NCBI GenBank assembly: GCA_021775355.1
Contig: JAJFHZ010000001.1
Span: forward strand, 1 to 56,820
DNA: 56,820 bases
Source of the DNA: Amylibacter sp.
Lineage (GTDB): Bacteria > Pseudomonadota > Alphaproteobacteria > Rhodobacterales > Rhodobacteraceae
Reading direction: 5' to 3'
In this document: positions 43,424 through 53,129 of the stretch, piece after piece
Numbering within the stretch: the stretch's first letter is position 1
How the letters are laid out: each line of letters begins with the position of its first letter
The notes under the pieces: model-generated
Database searches by the model: none
Seen by the model: only the letters and a program-made list of their open reading frames with translations
What the model was told of the DNA's origin: nothing
Position numbers and translations under genes: made by a program

Positions 43424-44784
43424 GCTGTGGCCTTTAACACGCGGGGTGCGTTTTCGGTATCTTCAAGGAAATAGCGTTGCAACATGTTTTGTGCGGCTTT
43501 CAGGCGGTATTCACGTGATGCACGCATGTCTGACATCGGGGTGAAATCCTGTGCGAAAGCGGGCAGAGCGGCGGCGATTGTTTCCTTTGTCCACGGCTTG
43601 CCCATTAGGGTCTTTTCAACATGTGAAGCGCGTTTCGGGGTGGCGGCCATGCCGCCATAAGCGATGGCGCAACAGGCGACCTGTCCGTTCGTGATGTGAA
43701 TGTTATAGCAACCTAACACGGCGGAAATATCCTGATCAAAGCGTTTGGTTAGCTTATAGCATTTCAGACGATCATCTTGTGTGGGTATGAATATGCTTTC
43801 AACGAATTCGCCGGTTGCAATGTCTTGTTTGCCGTAATCGATAAAGAAATCCTGCAGCAGGATTTCGCGGCGTTTATTGCCTTTGCGCAATGTCAGTGTG
43901 GCCCCCAATGCAATTAACGCAGGCGGGCCGTCGCCGATGGGTGAACCGTTGGCGATATTGCCGCCAATGGTGGCCACGTTGCGGATTTGGGTGGATGCGA
44001 AACGACGCAGCATTTCGGCGAAATCAGGGTATAACGGTGCAATGGCTTGGCGTAATGCGGTAAGCGTGACGGATGCGCCAATGCGCAATCCTTCCTTTGT
44101 GGTTTCAATCCTACGCATGTCTTCAATTTGTGAGATGAAACAGACCTTATCCAGTGCCACCAGCTTTTTGGTGACCCAAAGCCCTACATCCGTAGCCCCA
44201 CCGATCAATGTGGCGTTGGGGTTTGCTGTATACCATGTGGCCAAATCATCTGAATTTTGCGGATGGATGGCTTTGATCTTAAGTTGTTCAAGTGCTTTTG
44301 CGTCTTCGCCCAACCAATCAGATTTTGCCGCCTTTTCAACCGCACCTGCGGCACGGATAATCGGGGCATAGCCTGTGCAGCGGCATAGATTGCCTGCCAG
44401 TTGATCATCGTGGTCGATGGCCCCGTTCGCATGTGCTGTTGTCATCGACATGATAAAACCCGGGGTACAAAAGCCGCATTGGCTGCCGTGTTTGTCGATC
44501 ATGGCTGCCTGCACGGGATGGGGTGTATCGCCAGTGGCAACGCCTTCGACCGTGCGCACAGATTTGCCGTGAAGTTGGGGTAAAAACAGAATGCAGGCGT
44601 TCATCGCGCGATGATCAGCACCATCGCTGACCATTACGGTGCAAGCCCCGCAATCGCCTTCGTTACAACCCTCTTTGGTGCCTGTCATACCACGCGTTTC
44701 GCGCAAATAATCAAGTAGCGTACGCGTGGGTGACGCGCCCGTTATTGTTGTGATCTCTCCATTCAGAAGAAACTCAATTGACAT
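43420..44784 (-). CDS. xdhA: Xanthine dehydrogenase, FeS/FAD subunit
   Basis: 454 residues. Plant-type [2Fe-2S] motif with Cys40, Cys45, Cys48 (GCNEGDCGAC) and a second cluster with Cys103, Cys106, Cys134, Cys136 (CGFC, CRC), then the FAD-binding domain (LIGGATDVGLWV, TIGGNIANGSPIGD). It takes electrons from the molybdenum subunit to FAD and NAD+. The start at 44784 follows GGGGAGGTATC. It is first in the supraoperon xdhA-xdhB-xdhC-ABC ATPase-two permeases-BMP. Confidence 0.95.
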   Translation of the reverse strand: MSIEFLLNGEITTITGASPTRTLLDYLRETRGMTGTKEGCNEGDCGACTVMVSDGADHRAMNACILFLPQLHGKSVRTVEGVATGDTPHPVQAAMIDKHGSQCGFCTPGFIMSMTTAHANGAIDHDDQLAGNLCRCTGYAPIIRAAGAVEKAAKSDWLGEDAKALEQLKIKAIHPQNSDDLATWYTANPNATLIGGATDVGLWVTKKLVALDKVCFISQIEDMRRIETTKEGLRIGASVTLTALRQAIAPLYPDFAEMLRRFASTQIRNVATIGGNIANGSPIGDGPPALIALGATLTLRKGNKRREILLQDFFIDYGKQDIATGEFVESIFIPTQDDRLKCYKLTKRFDQDISAVLGCYNIHITNGQVACCAIAYGGMAATPKRASHVEKTLMGKPWTKETIAAALPAFAQDFTPMSDMRASREYRLKAAQNMLQRYFLEDTENAPRVLKATA

Positions 44785-44812
44785 GATACCTCCCCAAGCC
44801 GTCAAATGCCTG

Positions 44813-44824
44813 CCTATATATAGG
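44813..44824. promoter_or_regulatory. AT palindrome in the xdhA leader
   Basis: CCTATATATAGG, a perfect 12-base palindrome 29 bases before the xdhA start codon. It could be an operator or part of a -10 region for the purine supraoperon. No purine-riboswitch core is visible in the 154-base leader. Confidence 0.35.
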
Positions 44825-44938
44825 TAAGCTATAGTGTAACCTAATCACATTGGCGGAATTCGCGAAGATTCAGAATACCATATAATAAGGAAGCACTTTC
44901 AATGAAAACCGCATAATGTGTTTATCGTAAAGCGATTT

Positions 44939-45721
44939 TTATAATACTTCACGGTAGCCAAGCGTATCCATCGTTTCGGAATCGATCTTGCGGTAGATAT
45001 ATTCCAAATCACGTTTTTTGTGGTCAATCTTTAATTTATGGTACTTGTAGCGACGTTGATAATCTTCATAGCGCATGTTGTCTTTTGCTTTGACCGAGCG
45101 GCGGATATTACCGTAACCTGCCGTGATTTTGGGGATGTAATCCGCGATACGATCCATCTGCCCTTCAAAATCAGACAGGATGTCCTCGTATCGGATATGA
45201 ACCACATTTTCTGCAGCGTTCATAACTTGCAGATAGGCCTGCATTTTGCGGTTCCACAACTCTATTGGACTATCCAAGTTTTCTGCGCCCAAGTTGTCGC
45301 GTATTGAAAGCGGCCATTCAGATGTCAGGAATTTTTCAAACGGGATTTCATCTTCGCCTAGAAAAGGGTTTTCGGGGCGGGCATGTAGGGATGTCAGGAA
45401 ATGCACGGGGTGTTTTGTAAGAAGTACAAACAATGTGCTTTGTGAATGGGGTGCTGCACGGATCACATCAATTGGGGGTGCTGCATGTTTCCAGCCAAAA
45501 TCGGAATAAAGGATGCGTTCATGATATTCATCTTGCAGGCGGTTGTTGTGAAAGGCGCGTTCTTTGGGTTTATAAGTTTGTAAAACCAGTCGCATTACGC
45601 GCCTATCGACGCCAAAATCACCGCGCAGGCTGTCGGTGGCAAAATTTTTATCGATCAGTTTGCCAAGATAAGTGGCACCTGTATTTCGTTCACCGAATAC
45701 TTTCGTGAATATACACGTCAT
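44939..45721 (-). CDS. Sulfotransferase-like P-loop protein
   Basis: 260 residues. The opening FTKVFGERNTGATYLGKLI has the PAPS 5'-phosphosulfate loop (GERNTGATYL, 10-19), and FVLLTKHPVHFLTSLHARPE fits the 3'-phosphate motif, both of sulfotransferases. The acceptor is unknown; relatives in this group often sit in surface-polysaccharide regions, but here the gene stands alone between xdh and dnaE. The ribosome site is weak. Confidence 0.72.
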   Translation of the reverse strand: MTCIFTKVFGERNTGATYLGKLIDKNFATDSLRGDFGVDRRVMRLVLQTYKPKERAFHNNRLQDEYHERILYSDFGWKHAAPPIDVIRAAPHSQSTLFVLLTKHPVHFLTSLHARPENPFLGEDEIPFEKFLTSEWPLSIRDNLGAENLDSPIELWNRKMQAYLQVMNAAENVVHIRYEDILSDFEGQMDRIADYIPKITAGYGNIRRSVKAKDNMRYEDYQRRYKYHKLKIDHKKRDLEYIYRKIDSETMDTLGYREVL

Positions 45722-45853
45722 TTAAATTTGTAGCCCCCTGTCGGCTGCTGCTTTCATTGATTTTGTCAGGCAGGTAATGAAAAGTATACTTAAACGCAAA
45801 GATAAGTTTTGCAACCGCTTTCCCTGATATGAAAGCTGCGGTAAGTTGTGCCC

Positions 45854-48800
45854 ATGAGCAATTCACCCCGATTCATTCACCTGCGCGTCCATACCGCCTA
45901 TTCGTTATTAGAGGGTGCCGTGCAACTGAAGAAATTGCCCGAGATTTGCGCCAAGGCAAAAATGCCTGCGGTTGCAGTGACGGACACCAACAATCTGTTT
46001 GGTGCATTGGAATTTTCGGAAACCGCAGGGCAGGCGGGGGTGCAGCCAATCATAGGCTGTCAGTTTGATCTAAGTTATGCCGCAGCCACACGTCCGGGTG
46101 AAAAATCGCCCGCGCCGAAGTCGATTGTTTTACTGGCGCAGAATGAAGCGGGTTACATGAATCTGATGAAACTGAATTCATGTGCGTTTTTGGAAGCGGG
46201 CGATGCGTTGCCCCATGTCACGTTGGATCAGTTAACGCAGTTTTCAGATGGGTTGATTTGTTTGTCGGGTGGCGCACTTGGGCCGTTGGGGCAGTTGGTG
46301 CAAGACGGCCAATCCGATAAGGCGCGTGCTTTTGTGCAGTGTATGGCAGGGATCTACCCTGATCGGTTTTATATCGAACTGCAACGTCACCCAGACGGGG
46401 ACCATCCGCGCACGCCCGTGGAGGAATTGACTGAAAGCCCGATGATTGCACTGGCTTATGATCTGGAATTACCGCTGGTGGCGACTAATGACGTATATTT
46501 CCCGAAACGCGATATGTATGAAGCCCATGATGCGTTGATCTGTATCGCAGACGGGGCCTATGTGGATCAACAAAATGACCGCCGCCGTTTGACACCCGAA
46601 CATTACTTCAAATCACAAGACGAGATGGTCAAGCTGTTTGCTGACTTACCGGAAGCGATAGAAAACACGGTTGAAATTGCCAAGCGTTGTGCGTTTAAAG
46701 TTTATAAACGTGACCCGTTATTGCCGAAATTTGCCGATAACGAAATTGAAGAACTGAACCGTCAAGCCAATGAAGGCCTGAAAAAACGGTTAGAGGTTAT
46801 ACCCCATGCAGTGAGTGTGGAAGAGTATCAAAAGCGGTTGGATTTCGAGCTGAAGATCATCGAAGGCATGGGGTTCCCTGGCTACTTTCTGATCGTGGCC
46901 GATTTCATTTACTGGGCCAAAGAACATAATATTCCTGTGGGGCCGGGTCGTGGCTCGGGTGCGGGCAGCCTTGTTGCCTATGCGTTGACAATTACCGATC
47001 TTGATCCGTTACGTTATTCACTGCTGTTTGAGCGGTTCTTGAACCCGGAACGGGTTTCAATGCCCGACTTTGATATCGACTTTTGCATGGATCGCCGTGA
47101 AGAGGTGATCCAATATGTGCAAGAAAAATATGGCCGCGATAAGGTAGCACAAATCATCACCTTTGGTGCCTTGTTGTCAAAGGCCGCCGTACGCGATGTG
47201 GGGCGCGTTTTGCAGATGCCTTACGGGCAGGTTGATCGCCTGTCAAAACTGATCCCTGTCGAAGGCGTAAAGCCTGTTTCCATTACCAAAGCGCTGGCGG
47301 ATGAGCCGCGCTTGCGTGAGATGGCTAAAGCGGAAGAGGTCGTTGACCGCATGCTGAATTATGCGGGGCAGCTGGAAGGGTTGCTGCGTAACGCATCCAC
47401 CCACGCGGCCGGTGTTGTGATTGGTGACCGTCCGCTGGACGAATTGGTAGCACTTTATAAAGACCCGCGTTCGGAAATGCCCGCAACCCAGTTCAATATG
47501 AAGTGGGTCGAACAGGCGGGGCTGGTCAAGTATGACTTTCTAGGCCTGAAAACTTTGACGGTCATTCAAGGTGCCGTTGATTTTCTGGCAGATCGTGGCA
47601 TTGAGATTGATATCGGTGCGATTGATCTGGAAGATCAGGCAACTTACGAGCTTTACGCATCCGCCAAAACTGTGGCGGTGTTTCAGGTGGAAAGTAGCGG
47701 CATGATGGATGCGCTAAGGCGCATGAAACCCACCTGTATCGAAGATATTGTGGCGCTTGTGGCACTCTACCGCCCTGGCCCGATGGAAAACATTCCAATG
47801 TTCTGCGATGTCAAGAATGGCCGCGCGGAACGTGAATTGATGCACCCGTCCATCGACCATCTGCTGGATGAAACCCAAGGTATTATCGTCTATCAGGAAC
47901 AGGTGATGCAAATCGCGCAGGAAATGGCGGGCTATTCATTGGGCGGTGCTGACCTGCTGCGCCGCGCGATGGGTAAGAAAATTCAGGCCGAGATGGACAA
48001 GGAAAAGCCGAAATTCCTGAAAGGGGCGGCCGATAACGGGGTGGACGCGAAAAAAGCCAATGAAGTTTGGGACTTGCTGGACAAGTTTGCCAATTACGGC
48101 TTCAACAAATCCCACGCGGCGGCCTATGCGGTGGTGTCTTATCAGACGGGTTGGTTAAAGGCGAATTATCCGGTTGAGTTTATGGCGTCTGTGATGAATT
48201 GCGATCTGCACCTGACCGATAAGCTGAATGTTTACCACCAAGAGGTAAAACGACTGGAAATCGAAGTAATCCCGCCTTGTGTGAATCGTTGCGATGCGAA
48301 GTTTAGTGTGAAGGACGGCAAGGTTGCCTATGCGCTGGGTGGTTTGAAAAACGTCGGTGCCGAAGCTATGCGGTTGATTACGGACGCACGTGCTGAGGGT
48401 GGTGATTTCAGCGATCTGTTTGACTTTGCACGCCGCGTTGATTTGAAACGCGTCGGTAAACGCCCAATGGAAATGCTGGCCCGTGCGGGCGCGTTTGATT
48501 TGCTGGATGGCAATCGGCGCAAATGTCTGGAAAGTGTTGATCAACTGGTGGCTTATTCGTCCGCCACCCATGATGATCGCAACTCTGCCCAAGGCGGGTT
48601 GTTTGGGGACGCGGGTGAGGCTTTACCCTCGCCGCGCTTGACGATGACCGAAGACTGGTTGCCGAATGAACGCTTGGGGCAAGAACATACCGCCATCGGG
48701 TTTTACCTGTCGGGGCATCCGCTGGATGATTATGCGGGGGCATTGAAACGCAAGAATGTACTGACGCTGGACGAGCTGCATCAAAAGGCGGCGGGCGGTA

Positions 48801-49306
48801 CTGTGGCGGCGAAAATCGCGGGGTCTGTGGCGGGAAAACAAGAACGTAAATCGGCGCGTGGTAACCGCTTTGCCTTCGTGCAACTATCTGATCCAACTGG
48901 GTTATATGAGGTCACGGTGTTTTCCGACACGCTGGAAAAATTCCGCGACCTGCTGGAACCGGGCCAGAATGTGGTGCTGTCGGTTAAGGCGGAACTAGAA
49001 GCGGATCAATTGAAGCTTCTGGCCCAAGGCGTGCAGGCTGTTGACGCATCTGTGGCCGATGCCGCTGCAATGGGGTTGAAAATTTTCGTCAATGACGAAG
49101 CCGCCGTGGGGTCGATTGCAACACGGCTGGATGAGGTTTCAAAAGGTGCAGGCCCGCGCGGCCGCGGCCCCGTGCATTTAGTGCTAATCCATCCTGACCT
49201 GCCGGGCGAGGTTGAGATTGCGCTGAAAGACGAATACCCGCTGAACCCGCAGGTGAAGGGTGCCTTGAAGCATATTCAAGGGGTTCAGTTGGTGGAAGAA
49301 TTTTAA
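45854..49306 (+). CDS. dnaE: DNA polymerase III alpha subunit
   Basis: 1150 residues, typical for DnaE1. Layout: PHP domain at the start (FIHLRVHTAYSLLEGAV), polymerase core with GPGRGSGAGSLVAYAL and the catalytic aspartates in PDFDIDFCMDRR, the YQEQVMQIA and NKSHAAAYAVVSYQTGWLK segments, a helix-hairpin-helix and an OB fold (FAFVQLSDPTGLYEVTVFSD), and a short tail. It is the replicative polymerase of the chromosome. ATG 45854 is preferred; GTG 45848 in the same frame is possible, and neither has a strong ribosome site. Confidence 0.96.
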   Translation: MSNSPRFIHLRVHTAYSLLEGAVQLKKLPEICAKAKMPAVAVTDTNNLFGALEFSETAGQAGVQPIIGCQFDLSYAAATRPGEKSPAPKSIVLLAQNEAGYMNLMKLNSCAFLEAGDALPHVTLDQLTQFSDGLICLSGGALGPLGQLVQDGQSDKARAFVQCMAGIYPDRFYIELQRHPDGDHPRTPVEELTESPMIALAYDLELPLVATNDVYFPKRDMYEAHDALICIADGAYVDQQNDRRRLTPEHYFKSQDEMVKLFADLPEAIENTVEIAKRCAFKVYKRDPLLPKFADNEIEELNRQANEGLKKRLEVIPHAVSVEEYQKRLDFELKIIEGMGFPGYFLIVADFIYWAKEHNIPVGPGRGSGAGSLVAYALTITDLDPLRYSLLFERFLNPERVSMPDFDIDFCMDRREEVIQYVQEKYGRDKVAQIITFGALLSKAAVRDVGRVLQMPYGQVDRLSKLIPVEGVKPVSITKALADEPRLREMAKAEEVVDRMLNYAGQLEGLLRNASTHAAGVVIGDRPLDELVALYKDPRSEMPATQFNMKWVEQAGLVKYDFLGLKTLTVIQGAVDFLADRGIEIDIGAIDLEDQATYELYASAKTVAVFQVESSGMMDALRRMKPTCIEDIVALVALYRPGPMENIPMFCDVKNGRAERELMHPSIDHLLDETQGIIVYQEQVMQIAQEMAGYSLGGADLLRRAMGKKIQAEMDKEKPKFLKGAADNGVDAKKANEVWDLLDKFANYGFNKSHAAAYAVVSYQTGWLKANYPVEFMASVMNCDLHLTDKLNVYHQEVKRLEIEVIPPCVNRCDAKFSVKDGKVAYALGGLKNVGAEAMRLITDARAEGGDFSDLFDFARRVDLKRVGKRPMEMLARAGAFDLLDGNRRKCLESVDQLVAYSSATHDDRNSAQGGLFGDAGEALPSPRLTMTEDWLPNERLGQEHTAIGFYLSGHPLDDYAGALKRKNVLTLDELHQKAAGGTVAAKIAGSVAGKQERKSARGNRFAFVQLSDPTGLYEVTVFSDTLEKFRDLLEPGQNVVLSVKAELEADQLKLLAQGVQAVDASVADAAAMGLKIFVNDEAAVGSIATRLDEVSKGAGPRGRGPVHLVLIHPDLPGEVEIALKDEYPLNPQVKGALKHIQGVQLVEEF

Positions 49307-49315
49307 GGAAAAGTC

Positions 49316-49771
49316 ATGAATAATTTCCAACCAAAGTCAGCAGACTTCAATAAAAAAGTCAGAGACAGCTTCGCCCGCCAAGCCGCGATGCAAACGCTGG
49401 GTATCAGGATTGATACCGTGCGCCCCGGTGAAGTCATCTTGGCATTGGATTATGACAAGGCCCTAACGCAACAACACGGGTTTATGCATGCGGGTATTAT
49501 CACAACCGGGTTGGACAGTGCCGCGGGCTATGCCGCATTTTCATTGATGGCAGATGATGCTGCCGTGTTAACTGTGGAATTCAAAACAAACCTGATGTCC
49601 CCCGCAAGTGGTGAAAGATTTTTGTTCAAGGGGATCGTTATAAAACCCGGACGCAGTTTGACGTTCGTAGAAGCCAAGGCCTATGCGCTGAATGGAGGCC
49701 AAGAAAAATTGATTGCGACGATGAGCGCCACGATGATGGCGGTGGTCGGGCGTGACGGGATTAAGGGTTAA
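49316..49771 (+). CDS. PaaI-family hotdog thioesterase
   Basis: 151 residues, hotdog fold. Marks: QQHGFMHAGIITTGLDSAAG, with the histidine-glycine pair and Asp typical of PaaI-type thioesterases, and VEFKTNLMSPASGERF. It hydrolyses an acyl-CoA, identity unknown. TAAGGAAAAGTC precedes the ATG, nine bases after the dnaE stop, so it rides on the dnaE transcript. Confidence 0.88.
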   Translation: MNNFQPKSADFNKKVRDSFARQAAMQTLGIRIDTVRPGEVILALDYDKALTQQHGFMHAGIITTGLDSAAGYAAFSLMADDAAVLTVEFKTNLMSPASGERFLFKGIVIKPGRSLTFVEAKAYALNGGQEKLIATMSATMMAVVGRDGIKG

Positions 49772-49787
49772 AACTTACACACCCAAA

Positions 49788-50804
49788 TCAATGCCCTTTG
49801 TAATACCCGTCATAAATCGGTTCCAGCGTGCCTTCGTCAAACAGTGATGATACGGATGTGCCGTTGGCGATGTTCAGTGTGGCCTGTGCCAGCAAAGGTG
49901 CGGTTGGCACGATGCGGATTTTGCCGCACGCGGCAACTTCCGGTGTCGCTTCAATCGAGTCTGTTATGACAAGTTGTTTCATGCTTGATTTGGTAATGCG
50001 TTCAACCGCAGGACCAGACAGCACACCGTGTGTGATATAGCTGTGTACTTCCGTCGCACCTTTTTCGATTAATGTATCAGCCGCTTTGCAAAGCGTACCT
50101 GCCGTGTCGCAAATATCGTCCACGATGATACATTTGCGCCCCGCAACATCACCGATGACGGTCATTTCGGCCACTTCACCGGGGGTGTTGCGGCGTTTGT
50201 CGACGATCGCCATATCAGCACCAATCCGTTTGGCCAGTTCACGCGCACGCGCCACACCGCCCACATCGGGGGAAATGACCATAACGTCTTTCATGTCTGC
50301 GAAATTATTAATTACATCCAAAGCGAAAATTGGTGCTGCATATAGGTTGTCTACCGGAATATCGAAAAAGCCCTGAATTTGGGTAGCATGCAAATCCATT
50401 GTCAGAACCCGTTCAATCCCGGCTTCGGCAATCAGGTTTGCAACCAGTTTCGCCGAAATCGGTGTGCGGGCCTTGGTACGGCGGTCTTGGCGGGCATAAC
50501 CGAAATACGGGATTACCGCAGTTATACGCTGTGCAGATGAACGGCGCAAAGCGTCGGCCATGATCAGCAGTTCCATCAGATTGTCATTGGCAGGGTTCGA
50601 TGTGGATTGCAGGATGAACATGTCCTCACCGCGTACATTGTCATAAACTTCGATGAAAATTTCCTGATCGTTGAAGCGTTCAATGCGTGCATCAATCAGG
50701 TTCACGGGACTTCCGCGTAACAGTGACATGCGTTTTGCTATAGCTTTGCTTAATGTGCGATTGGAGTTTCCAGAGATGAGCTTTGGTTCGACCAGTGTGT
50801 TCAT
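49788..50804 (-). CDS. prs: Ribose-phosphate pyrophosphokinase
   Basis: 338 residues. Class I PRPP synthetase marks: [60 protein letters not shown], and the PRPP-binding loop [13 protein letters not shown]. It makes PRPP from ribose 5-phosphate and ATP for nucleotide, histidine and tryptophan synthesis. The start at 50804 gives the usual opening; a frame up to 50867 adds 21 residues not seen in the family. Confidence 0.96.
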   Translation of the reverse strand: MNTLVEPKLISGNSNRTLSKAIAKRMSLLRGSPVNLIDARIERFNDQEIFIEVYDNVRGEDMFILQSTSNPANDNLMELLIMADALRRSSAQRITAVIPYFGYARQDRRTKARTPISAKLVANLIAEAGIERVLTMDLHATQIQGFFDIPVDNLYAAPIFALDVINNFADMKDVMVISPDVGGVARARELAKRIGADMAIVDKRRNTPGEVAEMTVIGDVAGRKCIIVDDICDTAGTLCKAADTLIEKGATEVHSYITHGVLSGPAVERITKSSMKQLVITDSIEATPEVAACGKIRIVPTAPLLAQATLNIANGTSVSSLFDEGTLEPIYDGYYKGH

Positions 50805-50936
50805 CGGTAATTTTCCCAATTTCAGGGCTGTTGGCAGCAGCGTGTTGGTATTGCTTTCGCATAACACCGCAAAATGATTTTGCCTAGTCGTTACCTAGCT
50901 GTTACCAAGAATTAAATGTTATTTTAGGAGAAAAAG

Positions 50937-51533
50937 ATGACACAAATCGATTATTATCTATTTCCACTGTCGCCCTTCGCCTATTTGGCGGGAATCCGTC
51001 TGGAAGAGGTTGCTACAAAACATGGTGTTTCGATCAATTACAAACCCTTTGGGTTGATGAAAGTGTTTGAGGAAGTCGGCACGCCACCCCCCGCAGAACG
51101 CCACCCGAACAAAGCAAAATACCGTGCTCAGGATATTGTACGGGTGGCAAAGTTCAACGATATGCCGGTGAACCTGAAACCTGCGCATTGGCCGACTAAT
51201 CCTGCACCTGCGTGTTACGCGATTATTGCCGCGCAAAATTCGGGCGGCGGTGATTTGGGCGGGTTGGTGCATGCGTTGCTTCGTGCCTGTTGGGTCGAAG
51301 AAAAAGACATCGCGAATGATGATGTGATTAAGGCATGTCTGACAGCCAACGGTTTTGATGCGGGGCTTGCCGATAGTGGCCTGTTGGCGGGTGCCGAGAT
51401 ATTTGGGCGTAACACCGAAGAGGCCGTGAAAGCGGGCGTTATCGGCACACCAACCTATGTGGTCAATGAACAGGTGTTTTGGGGGCAGGATCGTTTGCCC
51501 CATCTTGATGCCTACTTGTCCGAGATTGCCTAA
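50937..51533 (+). CDS. 2-hydroxychromene-2-carboxylate isomerase family protein (DsbA-like, GST kappa)
   Basis: 198 residues, DsbA/kappa-class glutathione transferase fold. It opens with YYLFPLSPFAYLAG, with Ser at the glutathione-activating position, and ends with GVIGTPTYVVNEQVFWGQDR typical of HCCA isomerase. Some members act in naphthalene breakdown, but orphan copies like this are common and their substrates unknown. AGGAGAAAAAG precedes the ATG. It shares CTAA with the convergent aldolase stop. Confidence 0.88.
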   Translation: MTQIDYYLFPLSPFAYLAGIRLEEVATKHGVSINYKPFGLMKVFEEVGTPPPAERHPNKAKYRAQDIVRVAKFNDMPVNLKPAHWPTNPAPACYAIIAAQNSGGGDLGGLVHALLRACWVEEKDIANDDVIKACLTANGFDAGLADSGLLAGAEIFGRNTEEAVKAGVIGTPTYVVNEQVFWGQDRLPHLDAYLSEIA

Positions 51534-52585
51534 CCCGCGATCAATTCCAAAAACCGTTCAACATCCTGCGGTGTTGTTGACCAGCTTGTAACCAGTCGGG
51601 CGGTCAGCAATTCATCGTGTGGCCCTTTTTCAGGGTGATCGGCCTCAGGCCAAGCGTAATACATTGCACCAGCGGCCTGTGCCAGTGCGTGACCAGATCG
51701 TGGCCAACCGCAAAAAAGCATGTTTGCCTGCTGCGGATGGATGAATTTAGAGCCTTTGATGTTTCTCAGGCCAGCCGCCAGTTGATTGCCCATTGCATTG
51801 GCGTGTTTGGCCAGTTTGATCCACAGATCATTGGTCAGATAGGCTTCCATCTGTGCCGACAGAAAACGGTACTTTGAAAACAGATGCCCGCCGCGTTTGC
51901 GGCGCAGTTCGAATTCCCAAGCTTTATCGGGATCAAAGAAAACAACCGCCTCTACCCCAAGGCAACCGTTTTTGGTGCCGCCGAAACTGACTGCATCAAA
52001 ACCGGATTTCCATGTCATTTCCGCGGGTGTGCAATCAAGGGCGACCATGGCATTAGCAAAGCGTGCGCCGTCCAGATGGGTGGCGATGCCGAACTCTTTG
52101 GCAATCGCGGTTAATGTCTGCATTTCTGCCAAGCTATAAACTGTCCCGACTTCGGTGACATTGGTGATTGATAAAGCCCCACGTTGGATATTGTGGACGC
52201 CTAATTGCCCGGTGATCGTTGCTTTTGCGCGAAATTTATCGGGATCTATTTTACCGTCCGGCCCGTCGATGAGTAACAGCTTGGCCCCGCCTGCATAAAA
52301 TTCCGGTGCGCCGCATTCATCTTCTTCGATATGGGCCGTCGGGTGGCAGAATATGGCTTGCCACGGGTCAATCAGACTGGCCAAAGCCAGCGCGTTGGCT
52401 GCAGTACCGGTTGCGACCAGATAAACCGCAGCTTCCGGGGCTTCGAACACCTTGCGGATCATGTCCCTGACCTGTGTGGTGGCTCCATCGTTGCCGTATC
52501 CGCTGGCATAACCTTCGTTCATACGCACGACGGCATCCATGATTTTCGGGTGGGCAGGGGCACTGTTGTCGGACGCGAAATACAT
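51530..52585 (-). CDS. Low-specificity L-threonine aldolase
   Basis: 351 residues, PLP fold type I. Marks: FASDNSAPAHPKIMDAV, YGNDGATTQV, VATGTAANALAL, HIEEDECGAPE, LDGARFANAMVAL and SFGGTKNGCLG with the PLP lysine. This is the longer bacterial threonine-aldolase type and differs from the shorter paralogue at 11708, so the two are probably not recent duplicates. It yields glycine and acetaldehyde or another aldehyde. Its ATG overlaps the stop of the YcgN gene (TAATG). Confidence 0.9.
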   Translation of the reverse strand: MYFASDNSAPAHPKIMDAVVRMNEGYASGYGNDGATTQVRDMIRKVFEAPEAAVYLVATGTAANALALASLIDPWQAIFCHPTAHIEEDECGAPEFYAGGAKLLLIDGPDGKIDPDKFRAKATITGQLGVHNIQRGALSITNVTEVGTVYSLAEMQTLTAIAKEFGIATHLDGARFANAMVALDCTPAEMTWKSGFDAVSFGGTKNGCLGVEAVVFFDPDKAWEFELRRKRGGHLFSKYRFLSAQMEAYLTNDLWIKLAKHANAMGNQLAAGLRNIKGSKFIHPQQANMLFCGWPRSGHALAQAAGAMYYAWPEADHPEKGPHDELLTARLVTSWSTTPQDVERFLELIAG

Positions 52586-53046
52586 TATTGCAAACCTTCT
52601 ATTATGTAGTCTTCAAGATCATCTTCATTAACGTCATACTCTGCAAGAGTTTTTCCGTGCATGCTTATCCCAGCCACATGAACCGATTGTGGATCACCTG
52701 AAATCAAAGGGTGCCAGTCAGGTAAGGTGTTGCCTTCTTCGATTATGCGATAAGCGCACGTTGATGGCATCCAATGGGCGTTACGTTCGATATTTTCGGG
52801 TGTTAATACCACGCAACCCGCAACCAGTTGTTTGCGCAGTGCATAATTGCCGCAACGACATGTATTGTCGTCAAACAGGCGGCATGCGATATTGGTGTAG
52901 TGCACTTCGCCCCCGTCATCAACTTCCAGCTTCAACAGGCAGCATTTGCCGCAGCCATCACACAGGGCTTCCCACTCATCGCGGGTCATGTCCCCCAGAT
53001 CAATGGTTTCCCAGAATTTGGGGCGCAGGTTGGTCTTATCTGTCAT
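52585..53046 (-). CDS. YcgN-family cysteine-cluster protein (UPF0260)
   Basis: 153 residues. The CxxCGxCC block CDGCGKCC is followed by further cysteines (IACRLF, CRCGNY, GCVVL, TCAYR). This is the zinc- or iron-binding CxxCxxCC family (PF03692). YcgN family, function not established. The start at 53046 has only a weak ribosome site; a frame up to 53157 lacks family likeness. It is coupled to the aldolase by a one-base overlap. Confidence 0.88.
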   Translation of the reverse strand: MTDKTNLRPKFWETIDLGDMTRDEWEALCDGCGKCCLLKLEVDDGGEVHYTNIACRLFDDNTCRCGNYALRKQLVAGCVVLTPENIERNAHWMPSTCAYRIIEEGNTLPDWHPLISGDPQSVHVAGISMHGKTLAEYDVNEDDLEDYIIEGLQ

Positions 53047-53129
53047 GTGGTTATTTCTGTCGTAAAAATGTGGTGAAGGAAAGTAAGAAAGCTTGTGAGC
53101 GTAGCGCCCATGCCATAGCGTTGACCCTG

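Noticed and set aside
44785..44938. Purine riboswitch before xdhA
   Set aside because: No conserved core or three-way junction could be traced; only a short palindrome is seen.
52689..53129. Upstream extension of the DUF2161 frame
   Set aside because: Fully antisense to the YcgN gene and unlike DUF2161 proteins.
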